A stretch of 34,611 nt of DNA from positions 1-34,611 of the forward strand of contig NZ_CAMKWA010000018.1 in NCBI RefSeq assembly GCF_946476835.1. Reading direction: 5' to 3'. A program made the position numbers and the translations under genes. Shown one piece after another: positions 22,850 through 31,657 of this stretch. Source of the stretch: an uncultured Neokomagataea sp. (GTDB lineage: Bacteria; Pseudomonadota; Alphaproteobacteria; Acetobacterales; Acetobacteraceae). How positions within the stretch are numbered: position 1 is the stretch's first letter; every line of letters begins with the position of its first letter. The notes beneath the pieces are model-generated. The model was not told where the DNA came from and ran no database searches. It saw only the letters and a program-made list of their open reading frames with translations.

Positions 22850-22877
22850 TTGACGACCCAAAAACGCCCTCTAATGT
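22850..22877 (+). promoter_or_regulatory. Weak candidate promoter for the first TonB-dependent receptor
   Basis: TTGACG (five of six -35 positions), a 16-base spacer and TAATGT (three of six -10 positions) lie 38 bases before the preferred GTG start at 22915. If real, it excludes the upstream start codons at 22795 and 22819. I saw no clear iron-responsive (Fur) box here. Confidence 0.25.
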
Positions 22878-22914
22878 CCATGCAACAATAATAACGATAT
22901 ATGGACGTTATAGA

Positions 22915-25395
22915 GTGAGACACACACATACCCATCGGAAGAAACAAGGCATTTCTCCAGCCCTGCTTAGCGCATTGCTCAGCAGCACCCTTCTCATTCC
23001 TATGTCCGGTGCTCACGCCCAACAAACAACGACGACACAACCTCACACCAAACACCGCACCACCCACGCTGTAACACCCGCACCAGAAGTTTCCGGTGGC
23101 AGTGAAGCCGTCATCGTCACAGGCACGCGTGAATTCGGCAAAAAAGCCCGTGATTCCCTTTCCCCACTTGATGTCGTATCCAACCGCCAAATCACCAGCA
23201 CAGGGCAGCCCACCCTACGCGATGCACTCTCCCTGCTGCTACCATCCCTTACGGTTCCAACGGCAGGCTTTGACGCCGGCGCATTAACGGACACTATCTC
23301 CCTACGCGGCCTCAATCCTAATGAAACGCTTGTGTTGGTTGATGGTAAGCGCCGCCACACCACTGCGAATATTTACGCAGACCCCGGCCCAACCCAAGGC
23401 GCAACCCCCGTCGATATCGACATGATCCCCATGTCCATGATCGACCATGTCGAAGTTCTGCGCGACGGTGCATCCGCTCAATACGGCTCAGATGCCATTG
23501 CTGGCGTCGTCAATATTATTCTTAAAAAGCAGGCGCATGGCCTCAATATCCGGTCCAATACCGGCATCACCAGCCAAGGTGACGGCTTCCAACAAGGCGT
23601 CTATTTAGACGGCGGCTTCCACCTTGGTGATCGCGGCTTCTTACATATTGGCGGTGATTTTGTTCACCAAGACCACGCTTACCGTTCTGCAGCAGATAGC
23701 CGCACGGGAACATACAGCAACCCCATCCTGAGCCAGCCTGAACAAACCCGCGAAAGCATCGCCCTTAATGCCGGTTATGACCTAACAGAAAACATTCAGG
23801 CCTATGGTTCAGCCACCTATGCTCACCGCCATGCAGAATCTTACCAGAACTACCGCCTTGCTAGTTCTCTCAAATCATACCCAGCGTATGCTGCCCTTTA
23901 CCCCAATGGATATACTCCCATCATGGGGCTTGAGGAAAATGACTTCGAGCTTACCGCGGGCTTAAAAGGCGTTTTCGCAGGCTGGAACTGGGATCTATCC
24001 TCCGTTTATGGCCGTGACTTTGATCGCTTTGATGCCCTCAGCACCACCAATACTGCGGTCTTAAAAGCAACAGGGCGTACACCCACGGGCTTTAGCAATG
24101 CTCAGGGATATAATGATTCCCAATGGACCAATAGCTTTGACCTCTCCCGCAAGGTCAATCTCTCCTTTTGGCCCCACAGCATCAATATCGCGGGCGGCGC
24201 ATCCTACCGCTATGAGTCTTACTCAATCGGTACCGGCTCTGCTGATAGTACGGCAGGCACGGGCTCTGACGCTATTCCCGGCACCTCTGCCTTCAACGCA
24301 GGCAATTGGAACCGTGATGTTGTGTCAGGCTATATCGACATAGCCACGCATCTGACCAAAAAATGGCAAGTTGACCTCGCCGGGCGCACCGAACATTACA
24401 CAGATGTTGGTGATGCACGCACAGGCAAAATCGCCACACGCTATGACTTTAACCCACGCCTTGCCATTCGCGGAACCTTCAGCACAGGCTTCCACGCACC
24501 AACGCTTGCACAACAGCATTATTCCGCACTGGCCGTTTCTCCAAACGCCGCACGCGGCCTGATTGCCGTTAACTCTCCTGGCGCTTTGAGCAACGGAGCC
24601 TCCGCCCTCACGCCAGAATACTCTACGAGCGCTGAAGGCGGCATTATCGCCGAGCCAATTCGTAAACTGCACGTCACCGCAGACATCTATCAAATTGACC
24701 TACGGGACCGCATTCAACCCGGTGGGAATGTCTACGGCATCAATGCCTATAACGCATTGGTCCAAGACAACTTCCCTATTTCGTCTGCCGCACAAAACTG
24801 GCCCGCAAGCCAGCTTTCAACACATTGGTTTGCCAACGTCGCAACCACTCGTACTCAAGGCCTAGACCTAACAGCGACCTATAATACAGCACTAGGGCAA
24901 TACGGGCAGGTTGATTGGGATGCGGCCCTGAACCTCAACCGTACACGCCTTCGCCATCAATCCACCGCAACCAATGGTGATCCCCTGCTGAGCGCCCAGT
25001 ATATTGCCTACATCACAACGGCATATCCACGCTCAAAGCTCATCTTTGGCGGCACATGGCATTCCCCACAAAACAAATGGAATGTCTCGGTACATGAAAT
25101 CCGCTATGGCCAAACCACATCTCAGTTAACCTATTATTCAGGTCCTCTCGTTGGCCTGACCAATGTGTACCGTCAGTTCCAGAACACACCCAAGTGGACG
25201 ACGAATGCTTCCGTCACCTATAATATTAATCCCAACTGGAGCGCGACACTCGGCGGCAATAACATTTTTGCCGCATACCCCTCACGCATCCCCAATAACA
25301 ACCGTTACCTTGGCGCTCCACAATATTATATGAGCACCAACCAACTTGGGATTACGGGCGGCTACTACTACCTCGACGTTTCTGCACGCTTCTAA
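22915..25395 (+). CDS. TonB-dependent outer-membrane receptor
   Basis: A beta-barrel receptor of about 826 residues for TonB-driven uptake of an unknown ligand. A signal peptide ends at GAHAQ, then a threonine/histidine-rich stretch, then a TonB box (EAVIVTG, about residues 64-70). The plug domain follows with LVDGKRRHT and VEVLRDGASAQYGSDAIAGVVNIILKK. The barrel ends in YYLDVSARF with the terminal aromatic residue used in barrel assembly. The frame is open from 22795, but the GTG at 22915 puts a normal signal peptide at the N-terminus and follows a GGA nine bases upstream; the start remains uncertain. The substrate cannot be inferred from its neighbours. Confidence 0.92.
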   Translation: MRHTHTHRKKQGISPALLSALLSSTLLIPMSGAHAQQTTTTQPHTKHRTTHAVTPAPEVSGGSEAVIVTGTREFGKKARDSLSPLDVVSNRQITSTGQPTLRDALSLLLPSLTVPTAGFDAGALTDTISLRGLNPNETLVLVDGKRRHTTANIYADPGPTQGATPVDIDMIPMSMIDHVEVLRDGASAQYGSDAIAGVVNIILKKQAHGLNIRSNTGITSQGDGFQQGVYLDGGFHLGDRGFLHIGGDFVHQDHAYRSAADSRTGTYSNPILSQPEQTRESIALNAGYDLTENIQAYGSATYAHRHAESYQNYRLASSLKSYPAYAALYPNGYTPIMGLEENDFELTAGLKGVFAGWNWDLSSVYGRDFDRFDALSTTNTAVLKATGRTPTGFSNAQGYNDSQWTNSFDLSRKVNLSFWPHSINIAGGASYRYESYSIGTGSADSTAGTGSDAIPGTSAFNAGNWNRDVVSGYIDIATHLTKKWQVDLAGRTEHYTDVGDARTGKIATRYDFNPRLAIRGTFSTGFHAPTLAQQHYSALAVSPNAARGLIAVNSPGALSNGASALTPEYSTSAEGGIIAEPIRKLHVTADIYQIDLRDRIQPGGNVYGINAYNALVQDNFPISSAAQNWPASQLSTHWFANVATTRTQGLDLTATYNTALGQYGQVDWDAALNLNRTRLRHQSTATNGDPLLSAQYIAYITTAYPRSKLIFGGTWHSPQNKWNVSVHEIRYGQTTSQLTYYSGPLVGLTNVYRQFQNTPKWTTNASVTYNINPNWSATLGGNNIFAAYPSRIPNNNRYLGAPQYYMSTNQLGITGGYYYLDVSARF

Positions 25396-25400
25396 GCCGC

Positions 25401-25464
25401 ATAGGCTCAGATCTTTTCCTGAGCCTATTCACATAAAAAAACGCGCCTTACAGCGCGTTTTTTT
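25401..25464 (+). terminator. Double-hairpin terminator after the TonB-dependent receptor
   Basis: Two consecutive hairpins follow the stop codon. The first (25401-25428) pairs ATAGGCTCAG with CTGAGCCTAT around an eight-base loop. The second (25435-25464) pairs an A-run plus ACGCGC with GCGCGT plus a T-run. The second has the full intrinsic terminator form in both directions. Confidence 0.88.
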
Positions 25465-25640
25465 ATGTTCTTTTGGGCCGAAGAAGAAAATCTTCTACAA
25501 ATTTTCAAGAAAACGCATCACCTCAGATTAGGCCTCTCCTAGACAGAAGAACGCAGCCTTAACCACAGCGAAGAACAACAAAACTGCTAAAAAGCATCTT
25601 CGCGTATGAGAGAAATATTTATTTTTTAGGGAAAGTTTGC

Positions 25641-25717
25641 TGGGGCGAATGACGGGGATCGAACCCGCGACAACCGGAACCACAAACCGGCGCTCTACCA
25701 ACTGAGCTACATCCGCC
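25641..25717 (-). tRNA. tRNA-His (anticodon GTG)
   Basis: On the minus strand all arms fold. The acceptor stem is GCGGATG/CATTCGC with one G-T pair; the D arm contains GTAGCTCAGTTGGTAGAGC; the anticodon stem-loop is CCGGT-TTGTGGT-TCCGG-like with anticodon GTG; and the T arm has GGGTTCGATCCCC. The extra 5' base G(-1), opposite C73, is the identity element specific to tRNA-His, and it is encoded here (position 25717). The 3' CCA is also encoded (25641-25643). Apparent ORFs across this stretch are not genes. Confidence 0.96.
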
Positions 25718-25731
25718 ACACAGCGAGGGGA

Positions 25732-25760
25732 TGTATAGGAAATTCAGGATAAAGCGTCTA
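25732..25760 (-). promoter_or_regulatory. Candidate promoter of tRNA-His
   Basis: On the minus strand TAGACG is followed after 17 bases by TATACA, 14 bases before the mature tRNA 5' end. The next bases are G+C rich (CCCCTCG), which could serve as a discriminator typical of stable-RNA promoters. Match by eye. Confidence 0.45.
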
Positions 25761-26004
25761 GCCCTTTTTCGAAGTTTTTTTCTTAAAAATGCAATTTTTT
25801 CAAAAAAAGCACGTTTAACTCCGAAAAATAAACTCCCCCACCCCAGAGCGCAAAAGCGCACATGGAAAGAAGGGTTCATTCTTACACGGTCTCGCGTTAC
25901 ACTCCGACCAGAATTGCCGCGCCGGGCCCGAATACGTCGCACCCTTTTCAACCGTTTCCGTGAGTGGATAACACGAGAGCAAAACAGAGAGGACACGTAA
26001 CTTC

Positions 26005-27459
26005 ATGAACTTTGCACATTATCGTCAACAGTGGGCCGAAAACCCGCTGCGCGAAGTGCTGGCCGGTATGGTCGGAACCTTCGCCCTCATCCCAGAAGTC
26101 ATTGCATTCTCCTATATTGCGGGTGTTTCTCCCGCAGTCTCACTTTTTGCGTCTTTTGTTATCTCAGTCTCTATCGCCATCTTCGGTGGTCGCCCCGGCA
26201 TGATTTCTGGCGCAGCGGGCTCCGTTGCTTTGGTTGCTGCCCCGCTCGTCCACCGCCACGGCGTCGATATGATGCTCATCGCCACCCTAATGGCGGGCGC
26301 CTTACAAATTATTTTCGGGCTTTTGCGCTTTGAATCTGTCATGCGCTTTGTTCCCGCGGAAGTCCGTACGGGCTTTGTAAACGCACTCGCCATTCTCATT
26401 TTTTCAGCACAGATCCCGCAAATCGTTGGGGCCGGCTTACCAGCCTACGGCCTCATTGCCCTTGGCTTGGCCATTATTTATCTGGCTCCTAAAATCTCCA
26501 CAGCCATCCCATCCCCGCTGATCTGCATCATCATTCTCACCGCGATCACGATGCTGCACCCCATGCCCGTCCGTACGGTGCATGACCTCGGCGACCTACC
26601 TACAGGATTACCACATCTCACATGGCCGCATGTCGCATTAACTTGGGACACATTCTCTATTGTGTTCCCGTATGCACTGGCCATGGCCTCCGTCGGACTG
26701 CTGGAATCTATGATGACTGCTACATTTGTCGATGATGAAACAGACACGCATGGCAACCAGCGCGCAGAGTGTACGGGCCTCGGGATTTCCAACATTCTCG
26801 TTGGTGCTTTTGGTGGTATCGCTGGCTGTGGCATGATCGGCCAAACTGTTGGCAACTTGCGCTATGGTGGGCGTGGCCGCCTTTCAACCTTCACCGCAGG
26901 TGCATTCCTGCTCATCCTCATGGTCTTACTGCACCCTTGGGTGGCCCAAGTCCCAATGGCTGCCCTTGTTGCCATCATGATCATGGTCTCAGCTAGCACC
27001 TTCGCATGGGGCAGCTTCCGTGAGCTGGCCCGCCAGCCAAAACTTTCCAGCCTCACCATGATCGTCACTGTTGCTGTCGTCGTCCTGACGCATGACCTTG
27101 CTGCGGGCGTGCTTGTTGGTGTTCTTCTTTATGGCGTTTTCTTTGCATGGCGCGCAGCTGCAATGCTTTCCGTCAACAAAACAACCGACGGCTCGACCGA
27201 CACATACCACGTACAAGGGCAAATGTTCTTCGCCTCAGCGAATGGCCTTTCAGACGCCATCGACTATCATAGCCACGCCCAAAAGGTCATCTTAGACCTA
27301 ACCCAAGCACATTTCTGGGATATCACCTCAGTGCAAGCGCTCGAGAATGTGGTCAATAAACTCGAAACGCACAACCTACCCGTTCAAGTTATCGGTTTAC
27401 AAAAAGAGCGGCACGGCATCATTGCCTCACAGTCGGAACACAGACTTCTGGCCATGTGA
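26005..27459 (+). CDS. SulP-family anion transporter with C-terminal STAS domain
   Basis: A 484-residue inner-membrane transporter of the SLC26/SulP family (sulfate, bicarbonate or other anions; substrate not determinable here). The first segment carries the family pattern GMVGTFALIPEVIAFSYIAG, and the pore-lining stretch GGRPGMISGAAGSVALVAAP is typical. The membrane domain is followed from about residue 390 by a STAS-like domain with VILDLTQAHFWDITSVQALENV. The protein is shorter than many SulP members because its STAS domain is compact. A GAGGA motif precedes the ATG by 13 bases. It stands alone between tRNA-His and a convergent receptor gene. Confidence 0.9.
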   Translation: MNFAHYRQQWAENPLREVLAGMVGTFALIPEVIAFSYIAGVSPAVSLFASFVISVSIAIFGGRPGMISGAAGSVALVAAPLVHRHGVDMMLIATLMAGALQIIFGLLRFESVMRFVPAEVRTGFVNALAILIFSAQIPQIVGAGLPAYGLIALGLAIIYLAPKISTAIPSPLICIIILTAITMLHPMPVRTVHDLGDLPTGLPHLTWPHVALTWDTFSIVFPYALAMASVGLLESMMTATFVDDETDTHGNQRAECTGLGISNILVGAFGGIAGCGMIGQTVGNLRYGGRGRLSTFTAGAFLLILMVLLHPWVAQVPMAALVAIMIMVSASTFAWGSFRELARQPKLSSLTMIVTVAVVVLTHDLAAGVLVGVLLYGVFFAWRAAAMLSVNKTTDGSTDTYHVQGQMFFASANGLSDAIDYHSHAQKVILDLTQAHFWDITSVQALENVVNKLETHNLPVQVIGLQKERHGIIASQSEHRLLAM

Positions 27460-27466
27460 TCAGGAC

Positions 27467-27500
27467 AAAAAAAAGGGGCAGAATAATCTGCCCCTTTTTT
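27467..27500. terminator. Bidirectional terminator between SulP and the second TonB-dependent receptor
   Basis: An A-run plus GGGGCAG, a short AATAAT loop, then CTGCCCC plus a T-run give a strong stem with a T-tract on both strands. It separates the convergent SulP gene (ends 27459) and receptor gene (ends 27548). Confidence 0.88.
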
Positions 27501-27547
27501 ATTATTCAACTTCACGACCAGCACTTCATGTGCCTTTCGCCTACGCC

Positions 27548-29803
27548 TTAAAAACGCTGATCAATGCCCGTTAGAATGGTCCGACGCAGCCCGTATTGCG
27601 GCGCCCCCACACCAATGCCAGACCCATCACGCAGCAAATATGTACGATCAAAGAGATTAGTCACATCCACACGCAGTTGCGTCGTCTTAAAGAAACGACT
27701 GTGGAAGAGATTTTGGAACGACTGTACGAATGAGAGATTAAACGTCGCATATTGCGGCACCGAAGCACCATTCGGCACAACACCATCTGCACGCAAACCG
27801 CTACCATACACCATAGACGCAGACATACGCAGCGGATGCGATGAACGATTAAAGGCCGTATAGCTTCCACCGGCCGATGCCGTCCAACGCTGGTCGTGGT
27901 CCAAATGGATCCAGCGATTTTGGATATACGACAGGTCATCAGGTGAGAAATTCCACTGCGCAGACACAATGTCCTTACCCATAGCCCGTGACCACGACAT
28001 ATTACCGTACACGCTGAACGGCCCACGCGTATAATCTGTCGTGAACTCATAACCATGAACTTGTCCACGGCGATAATTGAAAACCGACAGCAGAACAGGT
28101 GAGCCAAACTGTCCTTCATCAATCATGTTCTTGGCGAGCTTCACATAAGCGTCAACGGATGCATGCCAACCTGGCAAAATGGTTTGTGAGATGCCTGCAT
28201 CAAAATAATGATCACGCTCTGCCCGCGGTGTATCATTTTGGAACGTACCAGGTGCCGCAGACGTATTCGCAAATGGTGAAAGTGACGTACCACCCACCAA
28301 CTCAAACGGCGGCGGCGTGAAATAACGCGAATAACCCGCATGAATAACGCCGCCCTTCCATGGTTGATACACAATGTTCAACCGAGGACTGACCTGCTTG
28401 GCATGCGTATATTCATCCACGCCATCAAAACGCAGACCATAATTCACCGTCAGATTACGCAATAAACGCCATTCATCCTGTGCGTACAAACCGTAAGTCC
28501 ACCCCGTACGCCCAGTCCCTGAGTGGATACCGACAGGCGTAGTCCCATAAATAGGGTTTCCGCTATCATCCTGCCCAGTCTGGGGATAAACGCTTGAATC
28601 TGTTTTGGAAATGTTACGCTCAACATAAGCCTGATAGCCAAAACGCACCGTATGCGCGGATGAAACCCGCCACGTCGCATCTGTCTGATTACCCGTTGAG
28701 AACACACCGCGTGCGGCATTCTGCGCGATACCATTATATACCAGATCCCCCAACGGATCGGGCGTATAACGCAAAGAACTATACCGCGTCACAATTGAAC
28801 TTTGTACGCTAAGACGCCCAAGCTCTTTTTGCAGGGACAAAATCCCAAAATCCGTAATTTCTTTCTGATGCTCATTCAGCCCGGCACTATCAACACTGCC
28901 ATATACTTTCTGAGACAACGAACTGCTCAAAAAATTAGGGTCTGCAAATTGCCGCTGCTGCCCCGGATTATTCGGCAACTGATATTCAGCATTCGAGACA
29001 CCTACGGTCAGACTAATACGCGTATTAGCATCAACCGTGTACCGTGCATGACCGAGGAAATGATACTGGTTCGTCAAATCATGCAAAGCATTAAAGTGCG
29101 GCTCAGTGTTCTCAATGCCAACACGATTATGGACGAAATCGGCTGTAGCAAACCAGTCCCACTTCCCCTTATGACCGCCATACTGCACCGATGGCTGGAA
29201 GTAATCCCGCGCACCGCCATAAACTGAAATATCACCACCGGCATCCGCAAAGCCATTTTTCGTCGTGATATCAATCACGCCCGCTTGTAAGAAACCATAC
29301 TCACTAGGCAACGCACCAGTCGTAAGCGACAAATCATGCGCAAAACGCGTCATCAACACCTGCCCGAACACACTCGTGCCTTCTGGCAGTGCTACACCAT
29401 CAAGGCGAAACTGTACTTCGTTATGATCACCGCGAACATGAATTTGTCCGTAACTATCAAGCGCCACACCTGGAGCCTGAATTAATAATGATGTCATCGG
29501 GGCGTTATCGCCACCAGGATTAGCTTCAATATTTTGCCGTGAAAAACGATACGTTGTTGCACCCGTAGCCGGCTGCAATGCTGCACGCGCCTGCTCAAGA
29601 TGCGCATTTACAACAATATTATCTTCACCTGAACGGCTTGTTTCTGATACCGAAACATTCTTCTGATGATCAACTGCACCAAAATTCGTACGCCCATTCA
29701 CTTCCGGCATACTGCTTGCATCCTGAGCATACACCGCTGAACACAATGCCGTGGTCGACAATAATGACAACGCAACGCCGCGCAAAAATAGAGAAGACAG
29801 CAT
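27548..29803 (-). CDS. TonB-dependent outer-membrane receptor
   Basis: A 751-residue TonB-dependent receptor. The signal peptide is clear (MLSSLFLRGVALSLLSTTAL, cleavage after VYA at about residue 26). A TonB-box-like DNIVVNA lies near residues 61-67. The plug carries IHVRGDHNEVQFRLDGVALPEG and GFLQAGVIDITTKNG, and the barrel includes LYAQDEWRLLRNLTVNYGLRFDG, ending in aromatic F. AAGGGG lies five to six bases before the ATG. It is downstream of the levansucrase on the same strand, but a strong terminator separates them, and a palindrome lies in its own promoter region. The ligand is unknown; uptake of levan fragments is one possibility but unsupported. Confidence 0.92.
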   Translation of the reverse strand: MLSSLFLRGVALSLLSTTALCSAVYAQDASSMPEVNGRTNFGAVDHQKNVSVSETSRSGEDNIVVNAHLEQARAALQPATGATTYRFSRQNIEANPGGDNAPMTSLLIQAPGVALDSYGQIHVRGDHNEVQFRLDGVALPEGTSVFGQVLMTRFAHDLSLTTGALPSEYGFLQAGVIDITTKNGFADAGGDISVYGGARDYFQPSVQYGGHKGKWDWFATADFVHNRVGIENTEPHFNALHDLTNQYHFLGHARYTVDANTRISLTVGVSNAEYQLPNNPGQQRQFADPNFLSSSLSQKVYGSVDSAGLNEHQKEITDFGILSLQKELGRLSVQSSIVTRYSSLRYTPDPLGDLVYNGIAQNAARGVFSTGNQTDATWRVSSAHTVRFGYQAYVERNISKTDSSVYPQTGQDDSGNPIYGTTPVGIHSGTGRTGWTYGLYAQDEWRLLRNLTVNYGLRFDGVDEYTHAKQVSPRLNIVYQPWKGGVIHAGYSRYFTPPPFELVGGTSLSPFANTSAAPGTFQNDTPRAERDHYFDAGISQTILPGWHASVDAYVKLAKNMIDEGQFGSPVLLSVFNYRRGQVHGYEFTTDYTRGPFSVYGNMSWSRAMGKDIVSAQWNFSPDDLSYIQNRWIHLDHDQRWTASAGGSYTAFNRSSHPLRMSASMVYGSGLRADGVVPNGASVPQYATFNLSFVQSFQNLFHSRFFKTTQLRVDVTNLFDRTYLLRDGSGIGVGAPQYGLRRTILTGIDQRF

Positions 29804-29847
29804 AATAGCCCCTTAAGGGTAGAATAAACTTTATCCCCTCTTTATGT

Positions 29848-29864
29848 ATGTTATATCATAACAT
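29848..29864 (-). promoter_or_regulatory. Perfect palindrome in the receptor promoter region (candidate operator)
   Basis: ATGTTAT-GAT-ATAACAT is a perfect inverted repeat with seven-base arms, 45 bases before the receptor ATG. It contains TATGAT and TATAAC, either of which could be the -10 element, so a bound repressor would block polymerase. No regulator is encoded next to it. Its outer sequence resembles the arms of the inverted repeat at 34463-34506 (AACATAA/TTATGTT), though the spacing differs. Confidence 0.4.
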
Positions 29865-29893
29865 CACAAGCACCACAGAAAGACCTCTTATAC

Positions 29894-29931
29894 GAAAAAT
29901 GCCACCTGCGACAAAAACGTCACAGATGGCA
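29894..29931 (-). terminator. Intrinsic terminator of the levansucrase gene
   Basis: On the minus strand a 13-pair stem with two wobbles (TGCCATCTGTGAC with GTCGCAGGTGGCA) encloses GTTTTT and is followed by TTTTTC. It lies 43 bases after the levansucrase stop codon. Confidence 0.88.
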
Positions 29932-29973
29932 CTAAGAGCTTGCATCACCTTATAAACACAAGACTGCTATTAA

Positions 29974-31620
29974 CTACTGCTGCCTTACAGACATGAAACG
30001 GTTAGGCCTAATATCGCCATATGCTCCCAAACCATTATTACCATATTCTGAATTCAGCTCTGACCATACCCCATGCAGCTTAATTTGAATGGTAGGCGCT
30101 AAATCTCCACCACGTTTATCACCAATAGCATCAATAAATGATGTCACCTCTCCATTCGGCATATAATAATGCGAATAAGACTGAAAAGTATTTGGGTTTT
30201 GCTGTGTATTTAATTGAAAATCAGCCCCCGCAGCGGTATTTAAGTCTGTCGGATTCCCTAACAATAGACCACTTCCTGCATTTAATGGTATAAAATCACT
30301 TCTAATACCCTGCCCAACAAATGCATATTCACCATCTGGACCATCGAGGCCAGCTGAGAATGTTGTTCTATGACTAATGGTCATCAAATAATAAATACCA
30401 TTTTGAATAGACATTTGTGGACGCTCTAACTGATCATTCACACAGTTAGCAGACACCAGAGGCGGCAAAAACTTCCACTCAGAGAGGTCAGGCTTCGTAG
30501 ACACCGCCAAACCGATATTCGCTCTTTGGAAAATCGACCCAGACCCATTCACTTCGGAAACAGTTTCTGCGTATTTGTCGCCCTCTTTATACCCTAAATC
30601 GGCAGCATCACACGGCGTCTCTCCACGCACACCAGCAGAGTTGCCCGCAAAAACCATAAATGTCTTTCCTGGATATGCCATATCCGTGAAAGTATAAGGG
30701 TCACGAAATGAGAAATACTGATTCTGCTCACCTGTCTGATAATAAACCCCATCAGGCTGCAACAACGGAATATGCTTATCAAAGCCAGTAAACCATACGT
30801 GAGTACTATCTGAATGTATTTGCCCATCAGCTTTGGTAATTATCGCTTTTGGCGGCGTAATATTTGCCCCTTTAGGAATAGGGGTATTATACAGACCATT
30901 CGATAGATTAAACGCCATATCCGTATAAAAAGCTGTAATTTGATTGCTATTTGCCTTAAACATACGCATTGACCCTGACCACTGCGCATTGTTAGTGAAG
31001 TTCTGCCCTGCATATACTGCTGCACTCGCACCGTCTGGGAAAACTAAACCCCCATAAATCCAACCGCCATTTTTAGGGCGCTGACTCGCAGCTATACCTG
31101 TACGACGATAGAAATATCCGATTTTAGCATGCGAATGCCTCTGATCGAAATCCAGCCCCGTATTACGAGGGAAAGTCAGACAAAAGATTACATCCCAACC
31201 ATTGTAACTATATTGATTACCTAACGCATCGGTCAGCGGCCACGTATCCCAAATCCAGACCTGATCATTAGTCACAGGAAAATCAGATGGAATTGCTGGC
31301 ATCGTTAGTGACTTGGGCATAGAGTTCTGCCCATCCGCAACTGTCGGATCCGATATCGCCTTTATTTGGCGTGCATCCGCTCTTGTCCAACGCGTAGTAT
31401 AGTTTTCATTAACATCATGAGCTATACCGGTGTGGTAAGTTGGCTGCGGAAAACCACCTTCCAAAGGGATATGTGCTGGCATTACCTTACCGGGCATCAC
31501 CCCCGGAATTTGCGGTGGGTTCGTGTCAACCAACACTCCAGCATGAACAGAGCTGCCCCCCACAAAAGATGCCATCACACCCACAAATACAGAAAAACAG
31601 TTTTTCTTACGAAAAATCAT
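29974..31620 (-). CDS. Secreted GH68 levansucrase
   Basis: A fructosyltransferase of about 548 residues that makes levan or fructo-oligosaccharides from sucrose outside the cytoplasm. The ATG at 31620 follows GGAG eight bases upstream and opens a signal peptide ending near SSVHAG. The GH68 triad is visible: nucleophile in WIWDTWPL (Asp about 125), transition-state stabiliser in FRDP (Asp about 307), acid/base in LERPQ (Glu about 399). Cysteines at about 337 and 393 sit at the same distance as the disulfide of Gluconacetobacter diazotrophicus LsdA, which it resembles overall. It lies 37 bases after the Hint-protein gene with no terminator between, so co-transcription is likely. The base composition is AT-richer than the housekeeping genes. 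Confidence 0.95.
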   Translation of the reverse strand: MIFRKKNCFSVFVGVMASFVGGSSVHAGVLVDTNPPQIPGVMPGKVMPAHIPLEGGFPQPTYHTGIAHDVNENYTTRWTRADARQIKAISDPTVADGQNSMPKSLTMPAIPSDFPVTNDQVWIWDTWPLTDALGNQYSYNGWDVIFCLTFPRNTGLDFDQRHSHAKIGYFYRRTGIAASQRPKNGGWIYGGLVFPDGASAAVYAGQNFTNNAQWSGSMRMFKANSNQITAFYTDMAFNLSNGLYNTPIPKGANITPPKAIITKADGQIHSDSTHVWFTGFDKHIPLLQPDGVYYQTGEQNQYFSFRDPYTFTDMAYPGKTFMVFAGNSAGVRGETPCDAADLGYKEGDKYAETVSEVNGSGSIFQRANIGLAVSTKPDLSEWKFLPPLVSANCVNDQLERPQMSIQNGIYYLMTISHRTTFSAGLDGPDGEYAFVGQGIRSDFIPLNAGSGLLLGNPTDLNTAAGADFQLNTQQNPNTFQSYSHYYMPNGEVTSFIDAIGDKRGGDLAPTIQIKLHGVWSELNSEYGNNGLGAYGDIRPNRFMSVRQQ

Positions 31621-31657
31621 AATCGACACTCCCAGTTTAATTGATGAATACTCGTTT

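Noticed and set aside
25528-26000. Several ORFs over and beside tRNA-His on both strands
   Set aside because: They run through the folded tRNA gene or through AT-rich spacer and show no protein character.
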